DNA from: Anarhynchus alexandrinus
Lineage: Eukaryota > Chordata > Aves > Charadriiformes > Charadriidae
Assembly: GCA_008711295.1 (NCBI GenBank)
Contig: VUYV01000069.1
Location: 3,968,381 to 4,032,380, forward strand
DNA: 64,000 nucleotides
Direction: 5' to 3'
This document shows, in pieces, positions 24,761 through 37,800 of this stretch. Made by a program: the position numbers and the translations under genes. Every line of letters starts with the position of its first letter. The stretch's first letter is position 1. A model generated the notes under the pieces. The model made no database searches, was not told where the DNA came from, and saw only the letters and a program-made list of their open reading frames with translations.

Positions 24761-24876
24761 TGAAAAGGCAGGTAGAAAGATGGGCTGACAGCAACCTCCC
24801 CCATTTAGGTGAGAGGAACCAAGGCAGGTGGGATTGTTGCCTTACCCTACAAAAAATACTGGCTGATAATCCCCAG
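24761..24876 (+). other. Exon-like segment, 116 bp, best splice context
   Basis: A good acceptor (ctcagttcctcaatcatcag, ending 24760) and a consensus donor (CCCCAG|GTGAGT at 24876/24877) enclose 116 bp. After two bases the frame stays open for 38 codons to the donor, with a peptide containing RQVERWADSNLPHLGERN and CCLTLQKILADNPQ. The other two frames close near the start. Charged and aromatic residues are mixed as in a soluble protein rather than low-complexity sequence. No family is recognised. The frame runs open for 22 more codons past the donor, so it is not proof of splicing. Confidence 0.3.
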
Positions 24877-27800
24877 GTGAGTTTACTGATGAGTCGTGTC
24901 TCAGTTAAAGTTTATGATTTGTCATTTTCCTGCACGCTTTGAACATTGACATGAGTTCTGCCAACAGAATGGCAGAATACAATGCCAAATCCTCTGCAGC
25001 TCAAACTAGTTGCTGTGATGTCCTGTTGCTAATAACCATTAATTTTCTGACTCTACAGGGCTCACACATGCAGAAATCCTCTAAATTTTCCTTACCCCTA
25101 GGGCACGTAAGAACAGCAGCATTTTACTTAAACCTGTAACTGTTTGTGGCATATTGGCTTTAAGCACGGCAAGGACTGAGGTGATACTGCACAGTCAAGA
25201 ACAGAAATAGTCCAGATACAGAATTTGCCAGGCGGCCTTCTAGTTGCTTGCAGATGCAGCTGGTTTGGGTTGGAGGCTGCAGCTGCAAATGAAGTGTGGC
25301 TGGATGCGGCTTCTAAATGTGGTGCCAGAAGCCCAGCTGATGTGTACTGGCACAGCTCCGCTCAAGTAGTTATGGTAGTTTATGCCAGTTAGGCTCTTGC
25401 TCAAGAGCTTTTCTGATGTGCTAACTCGGTGTTGTCGGCGTTTGTCTTTATTGCTCTTCTGATCTAGAGAAGACAATCCTGATTTCTTAAAAATGCTACA
25501 TTGGCCTTCCCAATGCAGGGCTTGTTTGTACGTGGGACATTATCAAAGTAAAAAAAAGCTGACAAAACAAAAATTCTACTTCAGTGTGGGAGAAATCCCA
25601 CACAGTCACTTTATGTTGAATTACCCAGCTGTGTTGCAAAAAAACAGTAGTGTCTGGAGTAATTGAAGTGTCATTTGTAGGGTGTATTTGGAAATATGGT
25701 GTATTTTGAAGGTGATGGACATCAACGTTTCACCAGCTTTGTATTACTGAAAAATGTGAGGATTTACTAATGACTGTTAATAGCTGATGAGTATATATTC
25801 TTCACTACCTACTGGTCAGCAGATTATTTTGGAAATGTGCTTCCATCTATTTCAGGAATATAGATCAGGTCAAAACTCTGTCTCCTCTGTTACTCAGTAT
25901 TAGGTGCTTCTGATGAACAACCGCTCAGGCTTCCCAATTCTAAGAGTGCTTTGTAATGTGAAGATTTAATAATGTTTGTGTATTATGCAGTGTACAAACT
26001 TCAATGTTATAGATTAAAATTTGATACCATTTGCAATTTTATAAATGTCTGTATGCTAACTGTTTACTTTTTGTTCTACATCGTGTAAAACATGTATCTT
26101 CCTGACATGTATTTCAGGTTGTTGGTATAAAAGGATTTTAAAATATTTTTTACTATGAAAACTGAAACTGGAAGCAAAAATATTTTTTCTGAAGAACTGG
26201 AAATAGCTAACATTTTCTATTCTATTTGGAATGATAGAGATTCAGCACTACAAAATAATCGTAGGATTAGTATTCAGCCTGTGACTATTCAGACTATTGC
26301 TGAGACAAAATGACAAAAACAAATGTGAAAGTTCTATGAAAAAACATCCAAGGCTGTGAAAGTCTAAGTACAGGGGACATATTCTTTAGTATCTGTTCCC
26401 CATCTTTCTATGGTTTAATCAAATACCATGTTAATAACTCTGATACTGTAAGACCTTTTACTAGCTTGCTCTGATGTTTTTCTGTCAAGGGCTAACTAAT
26501 AGTTTTAGCTCTCCAAAGAACAACATAACAAAGATAAGGCAAATGCCAGGAAATGTATTCATTAAATAGTCAAGAGAATGCCAAGGACAAGCTCACTGTA
26601 TAATGTGTTAGGAGAACATCAATATTTGAGAAAAGGAAGATGCTGCTTTGGTATAACATATTTGTGAAAACTGGAATAAGCATGTTTTAAGCAAGGCTTC
26701 TCTTTAATTATTGTCTGAGTTTCACATAAAGTCTGCTTCATCAACTGGATAAATATTTGACTGCTGTTCAGTAAATTGCATTAGTTTACTTTAACTGTAT
26801 GCTCAGCCTTATTCAGGCATCCTACATTAGGCAATGTAGTGTGTAATGCATCTCTGCAGGTGACCAGAGCTATTCTCTGTATGAGGTAAATTAAAACTCA
26901 TATTTTAAAAATTAAACATTCTTGCACTTCATGATTTCAATATTTAATTATAACCTGTGTCAGGGCCTAATCTCTGACTGAGTCAGGCATGAAATTAATC
27001 AAAAGCGAGGCAAAAGCTTAGCAGTTCTGCTGCACTGTAAAAATATTTTTTTTCAGCAATTCTGTGATTCTTACAGAAGTTTTATGAGAAAGATGCTCGT
27101 GAGCATGTAGTTAGGGCAACAGTTGAAAGGTTAGTAAGTAGCCAAAATAATGATGGGGTTTGTGGTTGCCTTGAAAAAAACCCGGCAGAACAGTTTAATC
27201 CTGAGATGTGAGTGCACTGAGGACGTCGTAACATTACAGACATGATCAGATAAGGAAAGAAATCTTTGACTCTTTCTAAATTTATTTCAGGAAGAAAGCC
27301 CAGCTACATTAAGAAAACACAGCTTTGTCATTCTCATGGAAGTTGCATCAGGCTACTAATAGAGGAGTCGATTTTATGTGAAGTTAAGTATAATGCAGCT
27401 ATAAAGAATACAACTTTATTTTACTTTGTAAAGTCCTTGTGCAAATTAATTTGCTGCAAAAGAACTATTTCTGGTTATACCTTTTTGACTGATGGAAAAA
27501 TCTGGTGCAGAGCAGTGAGTTTCTTTTTCACTGTGCATAATAATCTTATCTTTCCCCCTTTTAACCTGCTTTTTTAAACCCAGCAAGTTCAGCACCAAAC
27601 TTTGTAGCTGAGAAACAAAGAAAATGGTGAGGCGCTGAAAAAGGCTGAAAATAATTCTTGACATTTCACGAAGTTCAAGCTTTTTCTGCAAACTCGTGAG
27701 ACTCTGCTTTGGTTTTACACGAAAAACATAAGTTCGGTGGGGTTTGGCTTATTTTGATGAATTTATGTAATTTTTGTGGCCTCAGCACTTCCTGAAACGA

Positions 27801-30369
27801 ATCATCCATAAAAACAGGAAGTGCAGATGCCGCCAACAATAGTGGAAAAATTCCCAAACGGGCTCCTAAAAGCTGACTGAACCACTTTTAGGCATAACAA
27901 TATAAAGCATATAAATATATTTGAACATACAGTGTAATTGGTAACTTTCTCCCACCCTGGCACAAAGCCTTCTGAAGGCAGTCAGGTAGCAGGACCGGCA
28001 ATTTTATTTAGCTGAGCTCTATATTCTGCTCAGACACAAGCTGCCTTTGTGGTTTTAGACTAATCATGTGTAACCTCCTTAGTTTTACCTGTTGTAAAGC
28101 ACTTCACATTGCTAATGATTTGTCTGAGAAATAGGAAGGTGTTTGGCATATGAAAAATTTCTTATTATTGCTGGAAGAAAGATTTGGAAGGCGGTAGCTG
28201 AGCACCAACTTAGCTGCTGGTTTATTTATTTGGAAGAAGGAGCTGTTTTAGCGGGCACAGGTCTCGAAGCGCTGCATTTTAAAAAGAAAAAAGTATTTTG
28301 CAGAGTTTATTAATATGAGCCTGCTGCCCAAGATGGCCAAGAGCAAGTCTAGCCCTTGGTGATAATTCGAGAACCACCAACTTACACCCACTTTGTTCTT
28401 TTGTTAAGGTTGTCCCTTAGCCCTGGAATCACCCTGAATCTCATCACTGAGAAGATTTTACACCTATTAAAGTACCTTGGCTAGTTGCAAATAGAAATCT
28501 ACCTGGCTTCACCTAGCCAAGCTGGTGTTCTCAGGGAAAGCCTCTTGCTCCCCACAGACACACAGTATAAGATAGCTGGAGTTGGTATTGTGCCGCTATC
28601 ATTGCTTTAAATGCAGGTGGGATCACTGCTTTTGTTCCCCCCAAAATAAAGTAGGTAAATGCAGACTAAATAATTCCCTCCTGTATTCAAAAGCCAATCC
28701 AGTTGTCCTTGGGAAGCCAAATCTTGTGAGGGTTGTGATGACTTATCAGGTGGGACTTCCCAGGTCTAACTCTGCCTTGTTGCCTGGGCTTAAGTGAACC
28801 ACACCACCCAAACAGGATTTGCGCTCATTAACATACCTCCTGGTGAATCTGCCAATTACTTTAATGCCACATACCCACCCTTTATAAGTAATTTAACTTT
28901 ATGATAACATTTCAAAAATATACAGAAATACTGCATGAAAAACAAGCTATGTGATCTAATGCACTGGTAAAATAAATTATTACAAAGTATATTTGTTTTT
29001 AATAATGTTGGACAGCTTCCATTATGTGACTCAAATATTACATTTAGTCTTTGAGCTGAATCTGTTAAGAAAGGTTTAGCAGACTTTCTGAGTATATATT
29101 TTTAGTAGACTGGACTACAGTATAGAAATTCAGAAGCTCATTTTTCAGTTGATTTAAGAACATTTTGGTCCCATTAATACACTTTGCTGATTTCCTTCAG
29201 GCTTTTTGGGGTTCTTAGAGATCTGGAGTTCCTGTTGTACTTTTGGTTACAGGATAAAATTTGGTTCTTTATAGGTTTCTAATGTGCAGTGAATGCAAAT
29301 GATTTAAAGCAGTTTGGTAGGACTATATTAGCCAGCATAACTGTTGCTGTCACTCGAGTCTCCCCGGGCGTTCCTCAGAGATGTCTCAGCTGTTGATCTC
29401 TTCAAAATCAGAACTACACATGTCATGCATGCTGCTCCCTTTTCCATGTGGGGGAGAAAGGTTTAGACCCAGATCTCACCTCCAAGAAAAGATATTTCTC
29501 CAACACGTTGAATAAAAATATCAGTTTAAGTGAACTCAAATAGTTTATTCTTTTTTAAATAATGAATATTATCATTTGCCTTTAACTTTTTTAGAGTTGA
29601 GTTGATATGCTGAAGAGTTATTGCAGAGTATGTGCGATTGCATTTGGTGAGCCTTACGCAATTAGATTTGTCAAAATATGTTTTAACTTTTTTCTCATTT
29701 TAAATTATATAGAATACACTGTACTCAGAATGAAAGCTGCTTTACTTATAAAACAAGATTAATGACAATGAGGATATTGTTATACTTATTGTTATGCAGT
29801 AGTGGAAGGTATATAAAAATGTAGCCACTCTCTTTTTCATTCAAGTCAAAAAGACTTTTCTTAGCAGCCTGAGGGTTATTTGGTATAACACCCTATTTAC
29901 TGGGAAACTTCAATAATTTCCCAATATTTTCATTTCTAATAATGGCATAAAACAATTACAGTTTTAGGAGTTCTATAGCCCTCACTGCTCTAGAGGTTTT
30001 CTAAATATTTTCATTATCTGATAGAAAATGGCTTTCTGCTCAGTATACCATACAAATCTGACCATGAAGTTACTTACTAGGGTAAGTGAAAGGTGTTGGT
30101 CTGTGCTTTTATTGCCCTATTTATGGAGTGATTGCTAAACCCAACAGTACCTTATAACCTCATGAATAAATCATGGAATCAGTCACTGTATTTATAAAAA
30201 TGTCTGATACTTCTTTCCAGTTTCCAGCATCTGAACATCTTTGGGTGACTGAAATATATAATTACTAAGTGGCGAGCATATGAAATTATCAGAGCTGGCT
30301 TTTGTGGCTCAAAATGTTTGCAAGCAAGGGCTCCCCTGAACTGAGGAACTCCGAATGGCAAAGCTAATT

Positions 30370-30840
30370 CGTCCGTGTTTACACATACATACGCACGTTC
30401 GTATTTTCGTGCCTGTCTGCTGGGACGGACTTCATGGTTCTTTTTGAATGCAGAGACGGTCTTGCACTGAGAGGCAAAAATCTCACCTTTGAAGGGAGCC
30501 GTGTCACAGCGCTGTGTCTCCTACCTAACCCTGCCCTTCCTGCGCCGTCTGTTGGACCGGAGGACACAAAGCTCATAGACATGAGCAGCGCAGGCAGCTC
30601 CTTGGGCCGACTGCTGGAGCAGCACAGCAGTTCCCACGCGGGGCAGTGACAGCACTGCTGACCGCACACCTGGTCCTGCGGCATGCCAGCTCTGCTCCCA
30701 TCCCCTCCAGCTCCATCCCACCCCGTGGCATCAGGGGATGGGAGCCGGCAGGGACAGCAGTAGGGCTGCTGCATGGCAATACGGCACTGAGTTCACGTTC
30801 CTCTTGCCCCGTTGAACCTCTAACCTGGCTCCACCTGAGG
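30370..30840. promoter_or_regulatory. CpG-enriched patch, possible weak CpG island
   Basis: I count 24 CpG dinucleotides in about 470 bp, six of them in the first 60 bp, within a genome stretch that is otherwise nearly CpG-free. GC is clearly above the flanks. My estimate of observed/expected CpG is around one half, so it is borderline for a formal island. Overlapping open frames up to 131 codons on both strands follow from the GC content and show no domain. It might mark a promoter, an enhancer or an unrecognised GC-rich repeat. Confidence 0.4.
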
Positions 30841-31670
30841 CTTGAGAGAGCAGTGAGATCTTCTTGCTAACATGTAAAGGTAGAATCAGAACCACGGCGT
30901 GCGTGTTGGGAAATCTAATGGTGCTGCCAGATCCTGAAAGCTTTATCATGCTCCGCTCGACACTTACGTTGATATTGCCAGCTATTTCCCATTGCATGGC
31001 TGAGTCCTGCAACAAAATGACTACAGCAACAAATCTCGTTAGACGTCACACAAACATAATGCTGCATTAATGTCCCATAGACCCCCACACTTGCTCTGAG
31101 CTATGTTTTGTACCTTTTATTTAAAACTCCATCACCCCTGTTTATGACTTTGCTAATGTGCTCCAGACAACTGTCGCAACGATTGACAATGTCTCAATTT
31201 AAAACAAACTGGCAGTGCTCCCCTGGCTTCTTGTGCTACCTCTTCCTAGAATACAGCCTGGACTTCCTAGTGAGTCCTACAGGTGGTTGGAAAGATGCTG
31301 GAAGTGGTGTAATTGGTACTTGCCCTTAGGCACTAATCAAATAACCTGTGGATCCTGTAGCAGGTATCACAAAGCTATGGCCAAGGCTATTCCTCTCGTT
31401 CACAGATTGCATACATGAGACAGTGGGAGACACCACTTCTGTTGGTTCTTTGACACCAAAATATAGGAATATTGCTCCTTCACACAGCTGGGCCAAAACC
31501 CTGTTAACTCTCCTGTGCCTAGTGGTAAGACCATAGTTTTAAATGTTGGTTTCGTTTATTGAAAGCAAGTAAAAAATCCCATAGAGGAGACTACGTCTAC
31601 TCGTCGCTTTTAGTTCAAAATATTCTAGCTGGTTAAGTCTTTGTTATATCCATGTGTGGTACATATTTGG

Positions 31671-31714
31671 CTGTAAATAGTCCAGTGCTGTAAATAGTCC
31701 AGTACTGTAAATAG
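31671..31714 (+). repeat. 17-bp tandem repeat, 2.6 copies
   Basis: The unit ctgtaaatagtccagtg is repeated with one change (final G to A) and then ends in a ten-base partial copy. It is a small recent local duplication. Confidence 0.9.
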
Positions 31715-32130
31715 GGAAATGATAAATTATTTCTTTTCAATGCACCAAAAATAAGTTTAGATGATTTACCTGGAAGGAAGTGTAAACATTTCCACGCAAA
31801 TTAAGTCAACCTGGGACTCATTTGAAAAGGATATAGGAACATTTATTTCTTTGAATGTCAAAGATATCTGACCTAACATGACATAGATTCAGTGTTTCTG
31901 ACAGGCACAGACTGTTCCTCGGAGATCTTGTGAACAGTTTCTCTCTGTGTCTGACTCGCCAAGTGTAATTCCTTATCTATCTCCAGCACTTGCGGCATTG
32001 TTTCACTCCTTGTGAAACATTTGTTCCGATCCTATTCTGAATTGTTAGATGTCTTCTGTATTATTTTGTTGTATATTTTAGGTGCCTGAAAGTAAATCAC
32101 TAAGACACATCTTTTAATATATGAAAGGCT

Positions 32131-32156
32131 GTGTGTGTATATATATATATATATAA
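32131..32156. repeat. (GT)n(AT)n microsatellite
   Basis: Four GT units lead directly into an uninterrupted AT tract of about nine units. It is likely length-polymorphic. Confidence 0.9.
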
Positions 32157-34769
32157 AGTGCTAAAATTAGATACACAGATAGGTAACTGAAACTTGGACT
32201 TTCACATCATGACACTTTTTGTGCACTGCTGGCATATTTTTAGTCTTTTTCAGATTTGACTTCTGTCTTTGGATACACTAAAGCAAAGTAAAACAGGTAG
32301 AAATTCAGTGAAAAGTCCACATTTGTCATCTTTTTTCCACCTCTACACTCTAGTATTAAAGGTATACACTCTAATATTAAAACTAATGACTGATTGGTTT
32401 TGGAAGCAATGGCAGCATTCATCCTCCACCTGCTGGTATCCTTTCAGTGACAATTTCTGTGCTGTAAGCATTTTTAAATAGTTCCTGATACATAAGAACA
32501 GAATGGACTCAAAAAGTAGCAGTTTAAAATGTATGAAAAAGGAGTGGTCTTCATATGTAACCTTCACTTATCAAAACATCAGGAATGTAAAAAGGGCATT
32601 TCTCAAGTAACTGTGGTAGTACATATAGGTAAAAGTATAATTTTCCATGTAAATGAGGAAAACAAACATACTGGCAGTCTCAAGCTTATTCTCAGATAAC
32701 TGAAAATCCATTTTCATTTAGATTATTTCAATTACTTGTTAATATTCCATTAATATTTGGAGGGCAGAACCAGTATGAGGGGCAAACACTTTTTTCTCAG
32801 GGTTCTTCATTACTACTGTCTTTCATTTCATATAAAATATCTATTGACAAAGGGAAAGGTTGATTCAGAAACCAAGAATGGTTTATACTGCATTTATCTT
32901 AAAAGACAGAGCCATTGGGTGAGTACATGAAATGAATATCAGTCTTTGTTATTAGTTTCTTCATATGCTCGTGTCCACATCATGTGGACAACCTATTACT
33001 GCTTTTTTTCTGATTGCCACCTATATCAGCAGTGTCAGTGGAAAGATATTAAAATGAATGAATTTAGGGACTAAAAAAGTCTGTCTCCAGTTCAGATTTA
33101 AGGCATATTGGCAAGGTAATGTGGATGAACTCCCAGAGGCAAATAGACAGCATGTCTGTCACGTGAGGAAAAAAACCCTGGAAGATCTGACTTTTGGAGC
33201 AGCATTTGGGGCAATTTTTGGGCAGTTAGGCATAGGATTGCAATCTTTTAGAGGGAATTTTTTTTCCCCACGGAAATACAGGTCCATGATCTGGTTGTGT
33301 TTCCTGCAGTGAGACTGTATGTGGATGTAGAGCTATGTGATTGCAAGAGGCTATTAGGATTCCCCAAGACCTCTCAACCTTTTGGATGTTTCCAGACATC
33401 AGGAATATTGGATGAAGTAGGATGAATCCTGCCCAAGCAAAACTTATAGTGGGAAAATCACCAAGACCAGGAAAACTCAGACATACAGTAACTTTATTAA
33501 AGTTGTTGTTTTTTCTTCAGAGTGTTTCTGGTGAGAAACTCTGGTAAGAAAAAACATAATCTGTGAGATTGTTTGTGGAGAATTTGTATTGTTTCAAACC
33601 TGTATTATGTTAATAAGCAAATACCTCTCTATATCAAGCTAACATGTGTTTTCTGTCTTTTAAACTCCTCTGTATTAGTCATAATTGAAAAATTTTCATC
33701 TCTGAGTTTAAGGTGGGTTTTTTTTGTATTTATGGTCAACAGAAAGCCAAAAGCGTAATTATTTTCCTAGTATGTCTTGTTACTCTACCCTGCTAACATT
33801 TGTAATTCATATTCATTTTAAATATCAAAAATTAAAGAATTATGCATTCATGTGACTGAAAGAACATTCAAACTTCCATTTCCCATGATTTCCAGCTAGG
33901 AGAGGTGGCAGTCTACAAAACAAAGTTACGATGATGTGGGACTTCATTTCACATATTGAGAACCTTCAATGAAGAGTTTAGTGGAGAAGTACTTTTACAT
34001 CTCTTTAGCCTCTTTATTCCTCATGCAATGAATTTTGATTAATGTTTCTGTGGCGATTACAACAATCAAGTTTGAAAAAAAAGGTTCTAAGGAAAAGCCT
34101 GTAATGTGTGTTCAGCTATGTTAATGCAGTGGCACTGAAATAAATGAGAAGAATCAGACTAAAAAACATAAGTTGGCATGAAGTAGTATTTAGAGCGTGC
34201 AGTAGTCAATCATATTTGCTTCAGTATAACTTATATTTGGCCCATATTTATTTGGCAATCTCTGTGAGTAACTTGCTTGTCATGTTCAAGTGGTGTCTGG
34301 GTTAGAGCAATGACCTTCTGCTGCCGGACCAGGCGTGCTGGCTGCTGGGGTGGGTGTTGAAGCTGGAACTGGTGGGTGCTGCCACCCCTCAGCTCTGCGG
34401 GGCTCGTGGAGAGACGCTCGCTTACCGTGGCAGCAGCTGCCTCCCTTCGCTGCATCATTGCTGGCGGTGCGCTATGCCTTTGATTTTACTCTAGCAAGTC
34501 AACAAAGGCAGGCTTAGAGGCTGGACAAAACCTGACTCTACACGTAAGACGTGTAAAGCAGAATTAGGCAGTTCCGTCAGTGGCCTCTAATTGGCTCCGT
34601 TTATCTGCCAAATAGTAAGCAAGTAACATGCCGTGGGCAACGTTTTGCTGTTGGCTTTGGTTTTAGCTTTTTAATATATACTGGCATGAAGCATGCCAGA
34701 AGACCTTACGGGCTGCCAGACTGGGAATTACTGATCTAATGGTTATAGCAGAGATTGCAGAAACAGGAC

Positions 34770-34895
34770 ATCTGGTGCTTCTTCCTACTATTTTCACTAG
34801 CTTTCTGTATGACCTTAAGTAGATCATTTCCTTCCTCTCTATCTTAATTAACTCCCCATCTATATTCTAAAGATATTAATTCCTACCCATCTTGG
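34770..34895 (+). repeat. MIR-like SINE core fragment
   Basis: The order of motifs follows the MIR core in sense orientation: 'cactagctttctgtatgacctta' (MIR: actagctgtgtgacctt), 'agatcatttccttcctctct', 'actccccatctatattctaaa' (MIR: tccccatctgtaaaat) and 'attaattcctaccca'. Divergence is high and both tRNA-like head and 3' tail are missing or unreadable. It is an old amniote repeat. Confidence 0.6.
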
Positions 34896-37800
34896 ACTAA
34901 ATATCAGGTATTATTATGCTGTGGCTTCATATGAACGTGCATTTTATAAGTAAGGGATATTCCATAAATAAAATTATTTGAATGCCTTTCTTTTGTTTTG
35001 TGCTATGTCAGATAGATGCTCTCTTCAGATCTGCACATGGTTGATTGTCTCCTATATCTTAAATGATTCTTCTGTCTGACTTAATCAAAAAGAGTTGTTT
35101 CAATGATGATTAGAACTCCTTCATTTGTCTCTAATAGGACCGTTTTTAAGATTGGAAAAGCTGTTAGCCCCTCTTCCGTGCAATCAAACAACCTTTATCT
35201 GCCATTTGGTATCACAAGTAGCAGTTTTCTTTATGCCCAGAACGCACCCAGATGCTTTTGGTACATGAAGGGAAATTTTATTCTTTTCCTCCATTTTCTC
35301 TGCTTCATTTTCACTGAATGAATGGGTGGGATATGCCCTTGTTCTCACAGAATGGGACGTTATAATGCCTGAACTTTATCCCTCGTATTTCCAAGTGATT
35401 GGACCATTTCTTCCGTTCTACTAAAACTGGACAGTGTACTCAGGTTTTCATAATGCCATGTTATAGACTGGCAAATAAACCACAGGATGCTTTTTTTTTT
35501 TCCCCCTATTTCAAAGTGACAAGATCATCAGAAACTCAGTAAAGAGACTTTGCAAGGGGGTTAAGAACATTTTTCAGACTGTTTCTTCAGGAAGATAAAA
35601 GTAACACCCTTTTTTTTTTTTTTCATTTGGCTGTGGGTGGCCAATTACAAAGACTTGTCTTGGGATGAAAGAAATAGGAAGAGTGAGGCACCTGCCTACT
35701 CGGATCCACTTCGTACAGAAATATTTTGCACTATGTGGATCCTCGGCCCAGCTAGGTGTTCGCTCGCTGTGCGAGTATCCAAGTGTCAGCCAGTGAGCAG
35801 GGTGGGGTGCTGATGCTCCTGAGTCCGGCCACTTACCACCTGCCTAAATACCAATAAAATCCTCTAGTTTGAGTCCCCAGGTTCAAACCTCAGGAATGTT
35901 CTCAGACCTTACAGGAAATAGCTGGAAAGAGACACTGACTTGGCATGTGTCTCAATACACAAGGCAGGACCTCCTTAAGATGCTGCAATTAGTGTAATTT
36001 GAAACAGGAATCTGAAGCCAAATCCTCCACATCTCGTGTGGGAACGTCCTAATCACCACGCTTCTCGAAAAGGAGGTAGAGCTTCCTCAGTGTTTCCTGT
36101 TAAGGCTATTAAATGCTGTACTAAATAAATAAATGTGAATTAGGAGAAAGGTTAAGGGGTTAAGAATCAAGAACATTCTTCTGGGACACACGGGACTTAT
36201 ATTCAAGTACCTGTTCCAAAGAACGCTTAATTATTTACGTGAAATGCAGGTCACTCGGTAGAGAGACTAAGTTTCACCTAGTAACAGTCAGATAAACATA
36301 CCGAAAGTGGGAAGACTGAGCAGGAGACAAATACGTGGCTGTTGTCACTTCAGCCCCTGTGATACCGCATCTGCTTGTTCGGTAGGTAATTTCCTCTTGA
36401 TAAAATAAATGGTGAAAAATAAGTCTTTCCGTATTACCCATTTAAGCTGGAAATGATTTCTCCCCACCCCCTTTTTGAAACAAAGTAGAACGTCATCCTG
36501 GTATTGCGTGGAGGGGCAGCAGGAGCCGCGATCTGGTAAACTAATTTCATTCCTGTAATTTCGATTCAGTCGCAACCCCTTATTGTGGAACCGGCACTCC
36601 CAGTGAGTAATCAGGGAAAGATGGTTTACCTTTGAGTTTATACCAGTATGGCTTAGGCTGAGTAAATGCTAGGTGTGCAGAGTATCATCTAATTGTCTAG
36701 TTTTCCCTACAGGGGTCTGTCCCTGTTAGGCAAACGCTGTGCCGGCCCAGCAATGGCTTGAACCTAACCTGGGTAATAAGTGCACATGAAATTTAGTAGC
36801 TCAGCAGAACCCAAAGCTTTTGACAATCAAATGGTTAACCCTTTCACAGATCTGTTTCTTGGGAATTGAATAAATGAGGGTATTGTAATGTAAAGAACAT
36901 TTGTTGGCTGAAGGCCACCATGAGGGAGATTAGTGGGGGGTATTAAAGATGAAATTATAAAGTCTCAGTGAAAGAGATTCAGTTGAATTCAATGATAAAT
37001 GACAGTGAAAGGAAGAGAGGGATATTTCTGAGATGAGCTGTATTTCCCTAAAGAAAAATACTTGTGAGATCAGATTTTTAAAGAAGGAGTATTCTTTTTT
37101 TATTATTGAAAAGGTTAGATTATATCATTTTTGAGAGCTCTGTTCTACTGAATGTAATAAAAATTGACATGAAGTGTTTTAAGTTTGTTGATAATTCCAT
37201 ACTATTCTGACCCACTTTATCTGAATATCTTAAAATTCAATTTCACTTGTAGAAGGTATTCTCATATTATCCTGCTATATAGGCTACAAAAGGCTGGTAA
37301 ATCCATAGATGTTCACGACCACTCATGCAGAAATGAAATATTTAACTACAAGGGTATCTTGTATTTCAGAAGTTATTTGCTGACACTTCATTCTCTGATC
37401 CTTGTAGTCCATACAAAATGATTTGCACATAGGAAATATAAGTAAATGCTTTACAAATTGACTTTTTGAATATTTTGTTACTACTGCTAATAGATTTTAT
37501 TAAGTGCTTTCTGCTCAGAAATGTTTCAAATGTTGTGGGTTTTTTTATCATTTAAAAGCACATTGCACGTATTAATCCTCTTAAAGGATTCCTCGGTTTT
37601 CCTCAACAAAAACAATAAGAGGATAGGGGTGTACATTCTCATAACAAGACATATGAAAGCTGATGTGTATTAATTATGCTTATTAATTTAACTTTTGTTA
37701 AAATAAAGATTAATTATAATGCTTTTATTATAGGAAAAAATCCTCCCATATTTTACCTAAGTCTAAACAGGTAGAAGTCAGTGATTTTTTGCTTAGTTTG

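Larger units (their letters stand above)
22493..30369. other. Long unannotated stretch
   Basis: No recognised gene or transposon. Short simple-sequence tracts occur: a 15-A run at 22567-22581 and a mixed CA/TA tract at about 22764-22786. Two exon-like segments (23412-23480 and 24761-24876) are listed separately. Open frames of 60-103 codons in this stretch have no domain and no splice context worth reporting. Confidence 0.45.
30841..34769. other. Unannotated noncoding stretch
   Basis: Apart from the two small tandem repeats listed at 31671 and 32131, nothing is recognised. A second short GC-rich patch sits at about 34315-34475. The 84-codon frame at 33058-33312 has a glycine/phenylalanine-rich middle, but I find no family for it. 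Confidence 0.45.

Noticed and set aside
30379..30774. 131-codon minus-strand frame and overlapping frames on both strands
   Set aside because: High GC lowers stop frequency. Several mutually overlapping frames and no domain argue against a gene.
35832..35921. Minus-strand acceptor ctctttccag with a donor downstream
   Set aside because: Stops in all frames and no partner, so no support beyond the two signals.
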